Positions 1 to 9,980 of a stretch of 64,000 bases of DNA are shown piece by piece. The stretch covers positions 558,001 to 622,000 of the forward strand of contig NZ_CP071060.1 in NCBI RefSeq assembly GCF_017161445.1. Direction: 5' to 3'. This DNA comes from Niveibacterium microcysteis. Lineage in GTDB: Bacteria > Pseudomonadota > Gammaproteobacteria > Burkholderiales > Rhodocyclaceae. Made by a program: the position numbers and the translations under genes. The notes below the pieces were generated by a model, which was not told the DNA's origin, searched no databases, and was given only the letters and a program-made list of their open reading frames with translations. Each line of letters begins with the position of its first letter. The first letter of the stretch is position 1.

Positions 1-1
1 G

Positions 2-79
2 GTCTTTCGCACGATCATCGATGAAGTCGTGCGCAGGCATGCGGCGCTGGCGGCGCGCGCCGCCTCTGCTCAGGACTAG
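2..79 (+). CDS. C-terminal end of a truncated gene
   Basis: An open frame enters from the left edge and ends in TAG at 77-79. It reads about 25 residues, ending RRHAALAARAASAQD, an Ala/Arg-rich tail common at protein C-termini. It is convergent with the next gene and its stop lies one base from that gene's stop codon, a tight tail-to-tail arrangement that supports a real gene end. The family cannot be told from so short a piece. Confidence 0.4.
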   Translation, partial: VFRTIIDEVVRRHAALAARAASAQD

Positions 80-80
80 A

Positions 81-1595
81 TCAAAACAAGGCCTGCCAAG
101 ACTGCAGTGCTCTCAGCCGCGCAGTCTTCTTGCGCTGGTGGGCCTCCATGCGCTGCAACACGTCGGCGAGCAGATCGACCGCGTCGAGGATGTAAGGCCC
201 CTTGTTCAGCATCACGCATTCGGCGCGCACGCCCATCGCTGCGTCGGTGATTTCCCCGCGCGAAGGTTGGCCGCGCTTGGCGAGCGATTCGAGCACCTGG
301 GTCGCCCACACCACCGGTACCGAAGCGGCTTCGCAGAGCCACAGGATCTCTTCCTGAATCTCGGCCAAGCGTTGGTAGCCCAGTTCGACCGCGAGGTCGC
401 CACGCGCGATCATGACCGCGGCCGGGTTGCGACCGGCGGCAGCAACGATGATCTCTGGCAGGTTGCGCACCGCGCGCCGTGTCTCGATCTTCATCAGCAA
501 GGCCGGCGCCTGCGCGCCCCGCCGGCCGGCGGACTCCAGCGCCGATTGCAGGCGCGCGACATCGTCGGCGCCCTGCACGAAGGAATAGCCGACGATATCC
601 GCGTGGCGTGCCACGAAGGGAAGTGCGGCCAGGTCGGCTTCGGTAAGCGCCGGCACCGCGAGTTCGGAGGCGGGGAAGTTGAGCCCCTTGTCCGCCTTCA
701 GGCGTTTGCCATCGCTTGGTGCATGGGTGATCTGCACCCGAACCGCGCCGTGGCGCCGTTCGGTGACTTGACCACCCAGTTCACCGTCGTCCACCCAAAC
801 CGGGTCGCCGTGCGCGAGCTGGCCGATGACCTCGGGCAGGCTGCAGCCGATCGCCCGTTCGCCCGTGGGCACGTCGGACGGCGCGCGCGCGAGCCAGAAG
901 CTGTCGCCAACACCGAAGCGCGGCTTGTCGCTGGCCCCGGCAAAAACGGTGGTGCGCAGCTTCGGCCCTGCGAGATCCATCAGCACGCGCGTGCGCGGCG
1001 GCAGGCCGAGTTTGCGTTCGGTGGCGCGTAGTCGGTCGATCATGGCCGCCCAGTTCGCCTCGTCGCCGTGTGCGCAGTTGATGCGAACCAGTTCGACGCC
1101 ACGTTGCAGCAGGCCGCGCAGCAGTTCGCTGTCGTCCGCCGCAGCGTCGGGCAAGGTCACCATGATGCGTGTGCGCCGCTGCGGGCTCGGCACGCCAAAG
1201 ACCCGCAGACATTCTTCTTCGAGGCGGCGGTTGCCGGCAATGAAATCGCCACGCGCGGGCAGGGCTGGTTGGCGCGCTTCGGGCACGCCGGCTGCGCGGG
1301 CCACCAGCGCGGTCGTGGCGGCAAGCGATTCGAGCGTGCGCGACTCGCTTCTCCCCAGCGATGAAAGGCCAAAGCGGGTCAGTTCCTCCTGCAGTGCACA
1401 CAGGTCGCGCCGTCGCAGCGCAAGGTAGCAGGCCAGGTTGCGTGCCGAGGGCGCGAAGTCGGCGCGCCGGATCCAGCTGGCCCACTGGTCGACCAGGCCT
1501 TCGCCCTCGTCGGCGATGTCCGCCCGCAGGGCTTCGAGTTCGGTGTACAGATTGGCGAGGTGCAGTGAAGTCTTGTCGGCGACCGTGGTCGGCAT
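81..1595 (-). CDS. Pyruvate kinase-like protein, atypical architecture
   Basis: A 504-residue protein. From about residue 140 it follows the pyruvate kinase barrel: [10 protein letters not shown] with [11 protein letters not shown] (the usual LNFSHG region), [12 protein letters not shown], the catalytic-lysine strand [20 protein letters not shown] and [11 protein letters not shown]. Two things are unusual. There is an N-terminal extension of about 135 residues, probably helical, with no obvious pyruvate kinase counterpart. The protein also stops soon after the barrel (ending [17 protein letters not shown]), so the C-terminal allosteric domain is missing. It probably binds phosphoenolpyruvate/pyruvate and divalent metal, but whether it replaces the glycolytic enzyme is open. 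The start is an ATG, and it is divergent from the chemoreceptor gene, with about 140 bp between them for both promoters. Confidence 0.8.
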   Translation of the reverse strand: MPTTVADKTSLHLANLYTELEALRADIADEGEGLVDQWASWIRRADFAPSARNLACYLALRRRDLCALQEELTRFGLSSLGRSESRTLESLAATTALVARAAGVPEARQPALPARGDFIAGNRRLEEECLRVFGVPSPQRRTRIMVTLPDAAADDSELLRGLLQRGVELVRINCAHGDEANWAAMIDRLRATERKLGLPPRTRVLMDLAGPKLRTTVFAGASDKPRFGVGDSFWLARAPSDVPTGERAIGCSLPEVIGQLAHGDPVWVDDGELGGQVTERRHGAVRVQITHAPSDGKRLKADKGLNFPASELAVPALTEADLAALPFVARHADIVGYSFVQGADDVARLQSALESAGRRGAQAPALLMKIETRRAVRNLPEIIVAAAGRNPAAVMIARGDLAVELGYQRLAEIQEEILWLCEAASVPVVWATQVLESLAKRGQPSRGEITDAAMGVRAECVMLNKGPYILDAVDLLADVLQRMEAHQRKKTARLRALQSWQALF

Positions 1596-1737
1596 GGCGC
1601 GCCTTTCGGAATACAGGAAGCGGGGCAGTGATCTTCGCCGCCCGGCATTGCAGGCCGATTGCAGTGTTGCGCCTCAGGTTGCGGCGTTCGCTGCCGATAA
1701 CCCTGCTTGCACCGTATTCGATCTGCACGGAGATTTC

Positions 1738-3225
1738 ATGACGACGATGATCATGCGGCTGTCTCAGTCGCGCGATGGGGTGTTCTTTGCTGCGCGCTCG
1801 GTTACCGACAAACTCGTGCTGGGTCTGGTCGGGCTGGGCGGGCTGGTGGCGGTGGCGATAGGTTTGGGCGGTGGAGCGCTGACCACGGCCATCGTGGGTT
1901 CGCTGGTGGCGCTTCTGCCCCTGGCGGTGTCGCACCGACTGGCGCCCGGCGCGACGCCAACCCGCCTGATCGCCATGGCCAGCGTCGTCGTAATGGCCGT
2001 GCTGCTGCTGCAACTGGGCGGTGGCGCCGCCTGGCCGCGGCTCGCGGCGGTTGCGATGGTGATGATCCTGCTCGGTTATTGCGACCAGAAGACGGTGCTG
2101 CTCGGCGCCGTGTTGTGGGCCTGCGCCGACGCGGTCTGGTCGTCACAGCACGCGGTCAGCAGCGGCCAGATCGCCGCTCAGTTCGGTGCCATGCTCGTCG
2201 TCACCGGCGTACTGGCATTCCTTGGTTTCATGCTGCGTACCGTGCTGCTGCGCGCACAGGTGGGCGCCGAGTTCGCCAAGGCGGTGAAGGCCGGCAAGCT
2301 GGACTTCCAGTTCGACGAGAAGGAAATCAGCCGCAGCCCGATGATCGCTGCGATGCATGCGATGCAGGACGACCTGCGTGGCACCGTGGGCGTCGCGGCC
2401 TCGTCGGCACGCGCCTTGGCTGAGGCGGCGACCGAGCTGGCCGCCGCCAGCGCGCGGATTTCGGCCGGAGTGCAGGCGCAGGCCGATGCCAGCGCGAGCG
2501 CCGGCAACGTTGCGAGCGACATGGAACAGACCGTCGGCACGATCTCCGAACGTGCAGCGGAGGCAGCCAACGCGGCGGTGCGCTCGCGCGAAGCGGCGCG
2601 CGACGGCGGCGCGGTGATCAGCGAGGCGGCCGATGCGATGCGGCGCATGGCTGAGGCGGTGGAGGCGGCATCTGCCTCGGTCGAGACGCTGGGCGCCAAG
2701 TCCGATGCCGTGGGTCAGGTGGTGCAGATGATCAAGACGGTGGCCGAGCAGACCAACCTGCTCGCACTCAATGCGGCCATCGAAGCCGCACGCGCCGGTG
2801 AAGCCGGCCGCGGTTTCGCCGTGGTGGCGGATGAGGTGCGAAAACTCTCGGAGCAGACCAACCGCGCCACCGGCGACATCACGCGCATGGTGAGCGAGAT
2901 CATCGAAGTGAAGAACGACGTGACCGAGCGCATGGCGCGCGCGGTGCAGGAAGTCGAAGCCGGCTTGGGCAACGCCGAGCGCGCGAGTGGTGCAATCGAG
3001 GCGATCCTGCGTCGTGCCAGCCGGGTGGACGACAACATCGCCGGCATCGAAGAGGCACTGCGCACGCAACGCGAGGCTGCGCATTCGGTGGCTGCAGCGG
3101 TGGCGCGCCTGAGCGCGGTTGCCGCCGAGGCCAGTGGCGAAAGCGTTGCGATCGCCAACCGGTCGCAGTTGCTGGCGCAGACGGCACAGGATCTGCACGG
3201 CGCAGTGGAGCGGTTCGATCACTGA
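1738..3225 (+). CDS. Methyl-accepting chemotaxis protein with multi-pass membrane N-terminus
   Basis: A 495-residue chemoreceptor. The first ~170 residues hold roughly six hydrophobic segments with short loops and no large periplasmic ligand domain, so sensing probably occurs in or at the membrane. The rest is an alanine-rich helical signalling domain with the conserved hairpin tip [19 protein letters not shown] and then [18 protein letters not shown], which binds CheA/CheW. No HAMP domain is obvious. The ATG at 1738 is chosen because GGAG-like bases lie just before it and the hydrophobic part starts soon after; the frame is open 100 codons further upstream but reads there as non-coding. No chemotaxis genes are nearby, so it is an orphan receptor. 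Confidence 0.9.
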   Translation: MTTMIMRLSQSRDGVFFAARSVTDKLVLGLVGLGGLVAVAIGLGGGALTTAIVGSLVALLPLAVSHRLAPGATPTRLIAMASVVVMAVLLLQLGGGAAWPRLAAVAMVMILLGYCDQKTVLLGAVLWACADAVWSSQHAVSSGQIAAQFGAMLVVTGVLAFLGFMLRTVLLRAQVGAEFAKAVKAGKLDFQFDEKEISRSPMIAAMHAMQDDLRGTVGVAASSARALAEAATELAAASARISAGVQAQADASASAGNVASDMEQTVGTISERAAEAANAAVRSREAARDGGAVISEAADAMRRMAEAVEAASASVETLGAKSDAVGQVVQMIKTVAEQTNLLALNAAIEAARAGEAGRGFAVVADEVRKLSEQTNRATGDITRMVSEIIEVKNDVTERMARAVQEVEAGLGNAERASGAIEAILRRASRVDDNIAGIEEALRTQREAAHSVAAAVARLSAVAAEASGESVAIANRSQLLAQTAQDLHGAVERFDH

Positions 3226-3576
3226 TTTGCCTGGGCTCGCAATTCGGTCGCGAATTACTGCCCGGGCTGCTTCTAGCTTGATTGCAACACGGCTGTCATT
3301 TGACTTGAATTGCTGGCTTGACAGTTGTCGACCGGAGAATCCGATCTGGCTACACTCCGCGCACTTCGTCAGGCAGCCAAGAAGGCGAAGGCTAAAGAAA
3401 TGCAGATTCCGGTAGCTATCGCGCCAGTCCAGGAATCGAGCCAGAGGATGGAGACAAACCAGAAGAATGACGCCGTAAGAGACAACGGCGATCGGTGAGC
3501 GGGTTGCGCTGACCGAAATTGCGGGCCGATTCCCAGTGGGATTCGGCCCGTTGTGTTTTCAGGCGCCGCCGTGTGG
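3226..3576. other. Intergenic region with possible small transcript or short ORF
   Basis: This 351-bp gap lies between the chemoreceptor and the C-S lyase gene. It ends in a strong hairpin (3522-3550). It also holds a short plus-strand frame, ATG at 3400 to TGA at 3498, encoding 32 residues starting MQIPVAIAPVQ; the frame stays open upstream to a TTG at 3325. It has no good ribosome binding site and I do not recognise the peptide, so it could be a small RNA, a small protein or nothing. Confidence 0.3.
3522..3560. terminator. Intrinsic terminator-like hairpin
   Basis: A stem of cgggccgattccc against gggattcggcccg (one mismatch) with a three-base loop is followed on the plus strand by TTGTGTTTTC. 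It can end plus-strand transcription through the gap, and it also lies just after the stop of the minus-strand C-S lyase gene, so it may act in both directions. Confidence 0.6.
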
Positions 3577-4716
3577 TCAGCGGCTTGAGAGCGCTGCGGC
3601 GAAGCGATCCAGGCCGGCCTCAAGCGTGCTGCGCGGGCAGCCGAAATTAAGGCGCACGAAACCCGGCGCGCCGAAGTCCCGGCCATCGGAGAGGCCCAGG
3701 CCGGCGGCCTCGAAGTGGGCCGACGGATGCTCCAATGCGTGCTCGCGACAATCGATCCAGGCAAGGTAGGTCGCTTCGACGGGCGTCATGCTCACGCCAG
3801 GCAAGGCCGCAATCCGCGATTCGACGCGTCGCGCGTTCTCGGCTAGGTAGTCGATCAGGGCCCGGCGCCACGGCTCGCCGTCTCGGAAGGCCGCTTCCAT
3901 CGCGACCAGACCGAGCAGATTCACATGCGGCACGATGCCGGCCATCACCCTCTCGAATCGGCGCCGCAGCGCGGCGTCCGGGATTACCGCGAACGCGGCG
4001 CCGAGCCCTGGGATGTTGAAGGTCTTCGAGGGCGCCATCAGCGTGATGCTGCGCCGCGCGATTGCCGGGTCCAGCGCCGCGATCGGCACATGGCGCTTGG
4101 CCGGATCGAGCACCAGCCCGCAGTGGATCTCGTCGGAGCACAGCACCACGTCGTGGCGTTCGGCCAGTTCCGCGATGCGGCGCAGTTCGTCGGCGTCCCA
4201 TGCGCGACCGACCGGGTTGTGCGGGTGGCAGAGCAACCACATCCGGCTCTTCGCGAGCGCTGCGTCGGCGGCGTCGAAATCCCATTCCCAGCGTTTCGCG
4301 CCGCGCACCAGGTCAAGGCGTTCGAGGCGGCGCTCCGCGAGCCCCGGTGCGGCGAGGAAGGGCGGGTAGACCGGCGTGGCCGTGAATACGGCGTCGCCGG
4401 CGTCACAGCCGGCGCGCACTGCGATGTTGATGCCGCAGACCAGGCCCGGCAGCCACACCAGCCACTCCGGCGCAACCTGCCAACCGTAGGCGTCGGCCAG
4501 ATGGGCGATGGTGGCTTCGGTCAGCGTCGCGGTCGGCTTGCTGTACGTGAAGTGGCCGAAGTCGACCGCCTCGCGCAGTGCGTCGATCACCGGTGGCGGT
4601 GCGGCAAAGTCCATGTCGGCGACCCACATCGGCAGCACGTCGCGGCCGGCATAGCGCGACCATTTCATCGAATGCGCGCGATCGGCGAGTGGTAGCGGGG
4701 TATCGAAGTCGTACAT
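3577..4716 (-). CDS. patB: PatB/MalY-type C-S lyase (cystathionine beta-lyase)
   Basis: A 379-residue PLP enzyme of the class I/II aminotransferase fold that cleaves the C-S bond of cystathionine or cysteine conjugates. The MalY/PatB hallmarks are clear: an N-terminal LPMWVADMDF, LLCHPHNPVGR, DVVLCSDEIHCGL, and the PLP lysine in APSKTFNIPGLGAA (K231). The ATG at 4716 gives the normal family start MYDFDTPL; the frame stays open upstream but the added sequence looks non-coding. It lies just downstream of cysK on the same strand, although a strong hairpin separates them. Both enzymes act in sulfur amino acid metabolism. Confidence 0.9.
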   Translation of the reverse strand: MYDFDTPLPLADRAHSMKWSRYAGRDVLPMWVADMDFAAPPPVIDALREAVDFGHFTYSKPTATLTEATIAHLADAYGWQVAPEWLVWLPGLVCGINIAVRAGCDAGDAVFTATPVYPPFLAAPGLAERRLERLDLVRGAKRWEWDFDAADAALAKSRMWLLCHPHNPVGRAWDADELRRIAELAERHDVVLCSDEIHCGLVLDPAKRHVPIAALDPAIARRSITLMAPSKTFNIPGLGAAFAVIPDAALRRRFERVMAGIVPHVNLLGLVAMEAAFRDGEPWRRALIDYLAENARRVESRIAALPGVSMTPVEATYLAWIDCREHALEHPSAHFEAAGLGLSDGRDFGAPGFVRLNFGCPRSTLEAGLDRFAAALSSR

Positions 4717-4769
4717 GTCGTCGTGGTATCCGCAGGCAAGGAGCCGACATCCTAACCCGGCACACAAAT

Positions 4770-4797
4770 GACAAACGCGACCGAAGTCGCGTTTGTC
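4770..4797 (-). terminator. Strong hairpin between cysK and patB
   Basis: A perfect 12-bp stem (gacaaacgcgac / gtcgcgtttgtc) encloses a four-base loop that reads TTCG on the minus strand. It lies 33 bp beyond the cysK stop. The following minus-strand bases are only moderately T-rich, so termination may be partial. Confidence 0.65.
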
Positions 4798-4829
4798 TAT
4801 GCCACTGTCGACGCTGCGTAACGCCGGAC

Positions 4830-5762
4830 TTACACCTGCAGGTGCTCGTACAGCGGGGTCGAGAGGTAGCGTTCGCCGAAGGACGGAATCACCACGACGA
4901 TCAGCTTGCCAGCGTTTTCCGGCCGCTTCGCCAGCTCGGTTGCCGCCCAAAGCGCTGCGCCGGACGAGATGCCGACGAGCAGGCCTTCTTCCGTTGCGGC
5001 GCGGCGCGCGAGGTCGAATGCGTCGGCGTTCTTCACGCGGACGATCTCGTCGTAGATCGAGGTGTTGAGAATCTCCGGCACGAAGCCGGCGCCGATGCCC
5101 TGGATCGGGTGCGGGCCACGTGCACCGCCCGACAGCACCGGGCTCGCATCCGGCTCCACCGCGACGATCTTCACGCCGGGCTTGCGCGCCTTGAGCACTT
5201 CACCCACGCCGGTGATTGTGCCGCCGGTGCCGATGCCGGAGACGAAGATGTCGACCTGCCCATCGGTGTCGGCCCAGATCTCCTCGGCGGTGGTGTTGCG
5301 GTGAATGGCCGGGTTGGCCGGGTTCGTGAACTGCTGCGGGATCAGGTAGCGCGGATCGGCGGCGGCCATTTCCTCGGCACGCTTGATCGCACCTGGCATG
5401 CCTTCCGGCCCCGGCGTCAGCACCAGTTCGGCGCCGTAGGCCTTGAGCAGCAGGCGGCGCTCGCGGCTCATGGTCTCCGGCATCACGATCGTGAGCTTGT
5501 AGCCCCGTGCGGCGCAGACCATGGCGAGGCCGATGCCGGTGTTGCCGGAGGTGGGCTCCAGCAGGATCGTGTCCGGCTTGATCTTGCCGTCGCGCTCGGC
5601 CGCTTCGACCATCGAGATCGCGATGCGGTCTTTCACGCTGTGTGCGGGGTTGAAGAACTCCAGCTTGGCGGCGACGGTGGCGGCCGAGCCGGCGGTCAGA
5701 CGATTGATGCGGACCAGCGGAGTGCGGCCGATCAGTTGAGTCACGTCATTCGCGATGCGCAT
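4830..5762 (-). CDS. cysK: Cysteine synthase A (O-acetylserine sulfhydrylase)
   Basis: A 310-residue PLP enzyme that makes L-cysteine from O-acetylserine and sulfide in the cytoplasm. The PLP lysine is K44 in HSVKDR. The substrate loop TSGNTG is at 71-76, the phosphate-binding glycine loop reads [11 protein letters not shown], and VGISSGAA precedes the C-terminus. The length matches CysK. The ATG at 5762 gives the standard start [17 protein letters not shown] with an AAGGAG on the minus strand; the longer open frame upstream lacks family similarity. A hairpin separates it from the patB gene. Confidence 0.95.
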   Translation of the reverse strand: MRIANDVTQLIGRTPLVRINRLTAGSAATVAAKLEFFNPAHSVKDRIAISMVEAAERDGKIKPDTILLEPTSGNTGIGLAMVCAARGYKLTIVMPETMSRERRLLLKAYGAELVLTPGPEGMPGAIKRAEEMAAADPRYLIPQQFTNPANPAIHRNTTAEEIWADTDGQVDIFVSGIGTGGTITGVGEVLKARKPGVKIVAVEPDASPVLSGGARGPHPIQGIGAGFVPEILNTSIYDEIVRVKNADAFDLARRAATEEGLLVGISSGAALWAATELAKRPENAGKLIVVVIPSFGERYLSTPLYEHLQV

Positions 5763-5943
5763 GGTGTGCGTCTCCTTGTAAGGGGAAGGCCTCTGGGGCT
5801 GTGGGCGGATTCTAGGCGCATGTGTCGGGCGCCCCAATATCTGCGCGGGCATATGCATATGGATGCATGGCAGGGTTGCCTATTGGCGTGGCGCCGCGTG
5901 CGCCGTTGGCCACGGTTTTGCGGCGCTGCGTCAAGTCGGCGGT

Positions 5944-5973
5944 TTGACGATTCTGATGCTGATGGTCTATTAA
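5944..5973 (+). promoter_or_regulatory. Sigma70-type promoter for the small gene at 6028
   Basis: TTGACG at 5944-5949 and TATTAA at 5968-5973 are separated by 18 bp. A 7-bp stem (ccacgat / atcgtgg, 5975-5997) lies at the expected transcript start and could be an operator or a leader hairpin. Prediction from sequence only. Confidence 0.5.
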
Positions 5974-6027
5974 TCCACGATTCCATCAAAATCGTGGCTT
6001 TCGCGCCGCGACGGCTCAGGAGGCGAT

Positions 6028-6210
6028 ATGACGCCACATGCGGTTGATTGCCCAGTGCGTGCGCCAGCTCCGGACGACCAACTCGACGAGATATGGTGCG
6101 CCACGCAGTGGGGCGATCCGTCGCTGTGCCCGCCCGGTTGTGAGCTGGCTGAGCGGCTGTGCGAGCGCGATATCGGGGAGTTTGATCTGCCCCCCGAGGC
6201 CTGGATCTGA
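6028..6210 (+). CDS. Small cysteine-containing protein of unknown function
   Basis: A 60-residue acidic protein, MTPHAVDCPV...PPEAWI, with five cysteines (residues 8, 24, 34, 38, 45), several spaced as possible metal ligands. Reality as a gene rests on a perfect AGGAGG four bases before the ATG and a good promoter at 5944. A second frame starting ten bases later overlaps it but lacks this ribosome site. It is convergent with the NnrS-like membrane gene, ending 6 bp before it. I do not recognise the family. Confidence 0.6.
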   Translation: MTPHAVDCPVRAPAPDDQLDEIWCATQWGDPSLCPPGCELAERLCERDIGEFDLPPEAWI

Positions 6211-6216
6211 TACAGC

Positions 6217-7299
6217 CTAGCGCTTGGCCGGCGCGCTCAGGCGAATGCGTGTGCCGCCGCCTTGCACCAGCAGCAGCGCATAGAGCACCAGCGCGGCGAC
6301 ATGTATTACGCCGCCAGTTTGGCGCAGGCTAGTCAGCCCGACCGCATCGCCGCTTAGGCGCAGCGCAACCGATAGATGAAGCACGGCCAGCGCGAGATAC
6401 AGCGCCGGGCGTACGCGTGGGCGCCAGCCGGTAATCGCCGGAAGAATGATCGGCGCATGGCCGAACAGCATCGACATCACAAAACCGACGAACACCGCAT
6501 GCAGCACCGCATCGTAGGCGGCGTCGCCGGCGCCGAGCGGCGCGTTGGCAGCGCCGAGCACGATGGCGGCAATTGCCAGCCAGGCATAGCCGCTGATCAG
6601 GCATACCGCGGTGAAGCGCGGCTGACCCGGCCGCCGTAGGGTGATGCGGATCACGTCGAAGCGCGCCAGCCACGCGACCCACGCCAGCAAGGCGAGCGCG
6701 AGCCCGCGTTGCGCGCCGAGCGGGTGGCTCACGGCGAACCACACTGGCACCGCAAGGGCGAAAGCGAGCAGCGGCGGCAGCGCGGTTGCCCATGCGGGGC
6801 GCGGCATCACGCGGGAGAGTTCGAGCCGCTCGGCCGCGATCGTCAGCACGAGGAAGGCGATCCAGCTCAGCGCTGCGGCAGTGCCATGTCCGCCCAGCAC
6901 GAACACTGCGGCCAGCGGCAGGAAGCTCGCCGCCAGCGTCAGCACATCCGCATACGGTTCGCGTATCGCACGGGCTTGCAGGAAGGCCACCACGACGAGG
7001 CCGACGCCAGCGCCGACCCAGATGTAGAGCGCCAGCTCCCACAGCCCTGCAAGGGCGACGACAGTGGCTGTGGCGTTGGCGAGCGGCACCGCGAAGGCGG
7101 CTTCGCGCCCGTAGGCGATGGCGCGTTCAAGTGCGATCACGGTGCCGAAGAAACCGCAGCCGAACAGCGCTGCGTGCATCAGTGGCCACTGCGCGAGTGG
7201 CACCGGCAGCGGCAAGCCCAGGCGCACCAGCCCTGCCCACACTGCGGCGAGCAGGGCGGCCAGCGCGCTGGCTACTGGCAGCAGGCGAACCGCGTTCAT
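6217..7299 (-). CDS. NnrS-like multi-pass membrane protein
   Basis: About 360 residues with some ten to twelve hydrophobic segments and very little soluble sequence. The pattern, including LFGHAPIILPAITGW near the C-terminal third and LFGCGFFGTVIALERA near the N-terminus, resembles the NnrS family of heme/copper membrane proteins tied to nitric oxide and denitrification, but I cannot prove membership by eye. Histidines at LHAVFVGFVMSMLFGHAP could be metal ligands. The ATG at 7299 overlaps the stop of the upstream DUF59 gene (ATGA), so the two are translationally coupled. The pair is divergent from nirS. Confidence 0.65.
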   Translation of the reverse strand: MNAVRLLPVASALAALLAAVWAGLVRLGLPLPVPLAQWPLMHAALFGCGFFGTVIALERAIAYGREAAFAVPLANATATVVALAGLWELALYIWVGAGVGLVVVAFLQARAIREPYADVLTLAASFLPLAAVFVLGGHGTAAALSWIAFLVLTIAAERLELSRVMPRPAWATALPPLLAFALAVPVWFAVSHPLGAQRGLALALLAWVAWLARFDVIRITLRRPGQPRFTAVCLISGYAWLAIAAIVLGAANAPLGAGDAAYDAVLHAVFVGFVMSMLFGHAPIILPAITGWRPRVRPALYLALAVLHLSVALRLSGDAVGLTSLRQTGGVIHVAALVLYALLLVQGGGTRIRLSAPAKR

Positions 7300-7604
7300 G
7301 ACATCGCCGCGCGGGCGGCGGGGCTCATGCGCTCCGGCGTCCACGGCGGCTCGAAGGTCAGCGTCACGGCCGGCGTAAAGCCGGGGAAACGGGCTGTCAG
7401 CGCATCTTCGACATCGGCGATCAGCACATCGCCGAGCGGGCAGGTCGGCGAGGTCAGCGTGAGCGTGACGTGCAGCGTTGCGCCGTCGGCATGGGCTTCG
7501 TAGATCAGGCCGAGCGGCACGATGCCGACGCCCAGTTCGGGGTCGGCGACCTCGCTAAGTGCATCCAGGATTGCGTCGAAATCAGGTGGGTTCTGTGTCG
7601 TCAT
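7296..7604 (-). CDS. DUF59/MIP18 family metal-sulfur cluster assembly protein
   Basis: A 102-residue protein of the DUF59 family (SufT/PaaD/MIP18 type), which helps deliver iron-sulfur clusters. The signature is the start ILDALSEVADPELGVGIVPLGLIYE and the conserved cysteine loop LTLTSPTCPLGDVL. The length is normal for a stand-alone DUF59 protein. It is the first gene of a two-gene operon with the NnrS-like protein and is transcribed away from nirS, with an FNR-type box in the shared control region. Single DUF59 genes beside nirS occur in other denitrifiers, so a role in maturing a denitrification enzyme is plausible but inferred. Confidence 0.85.
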   Translation of the reverse strand: MTTQNPPDFDAILDALSEVADPELGVGIVPLGLIYEAHADGATLHVTLTLTSPTCPLGDVLIADVEDALTARFPGFTPAVTLTFEPPWTPERMSPAARAAMS

Positions 7605-7667
7605 GCATGGTCTCCGTTGCGCCCATGATAGCTGCCCGCGCCCAAGCGCAAAGGCGCTCCGGCGATC

Positions 7668-7681
7668 TTGACTCGCATCAA
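7668..7681. promoter_or_regulatory. FNR/DNR-type box upstream of nirS
   Basis: TTGACTCGCATCAA matches the FNR/DNR consensus TTGAT-N4-ATCAA with one difference. It lies 78 bp before the nirS start. If it acts at -41.5, transcription would start near 7716. It could also affect the divergent DUF59/NnrS-like pair. Confidence 0.75.
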
Positions 7682-7683
7682 TG

Positions 7684-9484
<1,801 letters not shown>

Positions 9485-9542
9485 TCGCGTGTTGCCCGGC
9501 GGCCGCCAACCCGCGCGGCCAAAGGTCTCAAGAGGGAATGGG

Positions 9543-9573
9543 AACGCCGGCGGGGAGACCCGCCGGCGTTTTC
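9543..9573 (+). terminator. Terminator-like hairpin between nirS and the c551 gene
   Basis: A 12-bp GC-rich stem (aacgccggcggg / cccgccggcgtt) with a GAGA loop is followed by TTTTC. It would terminate or attenuate most nirS transcripts, or protect the nirS 3' end, before the cytochrome gene. Confidence 0.7.
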
Positions 9574-9606
9574 GAATCAAAGCCCGCAAATCGGGGGGAG
9601 GGTTAC

Positions 9607-9915
9607 ATGAAGCGAATCGTTCTGCTGATCGCCGCAGGCGCAGCGTTGGGGGCGCCACAGGTGCAAGCCAGTGCCGAGCTCGCGAAGAAATACAACTGTG
9701 CCGCCTGCCATGCGCCGGACAAGAAGGTGGTCGGGCCGGCCTGGCAGGATGTGTCGGCCAAGTACAAAGGCCAGTCGGACATGCCGGACAAGCTCGTCGC
9801 GAAGGTGAAGGCGGGCGGCAAGGGCGTTTGGGGGCCGGTGCCGATGCCACCCAACAATGTGCCGGAAGAGGACATCCGGACGCTGGTCGCGTGGGCACTC
9901 GCTGGCGGCAAGTAG
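9607..9915 (+). CDS. nirM: Cytochrome c551-type electron donor to NirS
   Basis: A 102-residue class I cytochrome c: signal peptide to about residue 22, heme site C31-AAC-H35, and the axial methionine M80 in VPMPPNN. It matches the small c551/c552 proteins (about 80 residues when mature) that pass electrons to nitrite reductase in the periplasm. The ATG at 9607 follows GGGGGAGGG. The frame is open much further upstream, but that would run through nirS and lose the signal peptide. It directly follows nirS and is bounded by hairpins on both sides, so it may be made from a processed or attenuated nirS transcript. Confidence 0.9.
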   Translation: MKRIVLLIAAGAALGAPQVQASAELAKKYNCAACHAPDKKVVGPAWQDVSAKYKGQSDMPDKLVAKVKAGGKGVWGPVPMPPNNVPEEDIRTLVAWALAGGK

Positions 9916-9940
9916 CCCGTACGGTGTGTTGCACAAGAAA

Positions 9941-9967
9941 AAAGGGCGCCGTTCTGGCGCCCTTTTT
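9941..9967. terminator. Bidirectional intrinsic terminator
   Basis: aaagggcgcc / ggcgcccttt with a five-base loop, flanked by A6 on the left and T5 on the right. It lies between the convergent c551 gene and the lipoprotein gene and fits termination from both sides. Confidence 0.9.
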
Positions 9968-9980
9968 GTCGGCGGCGGGC

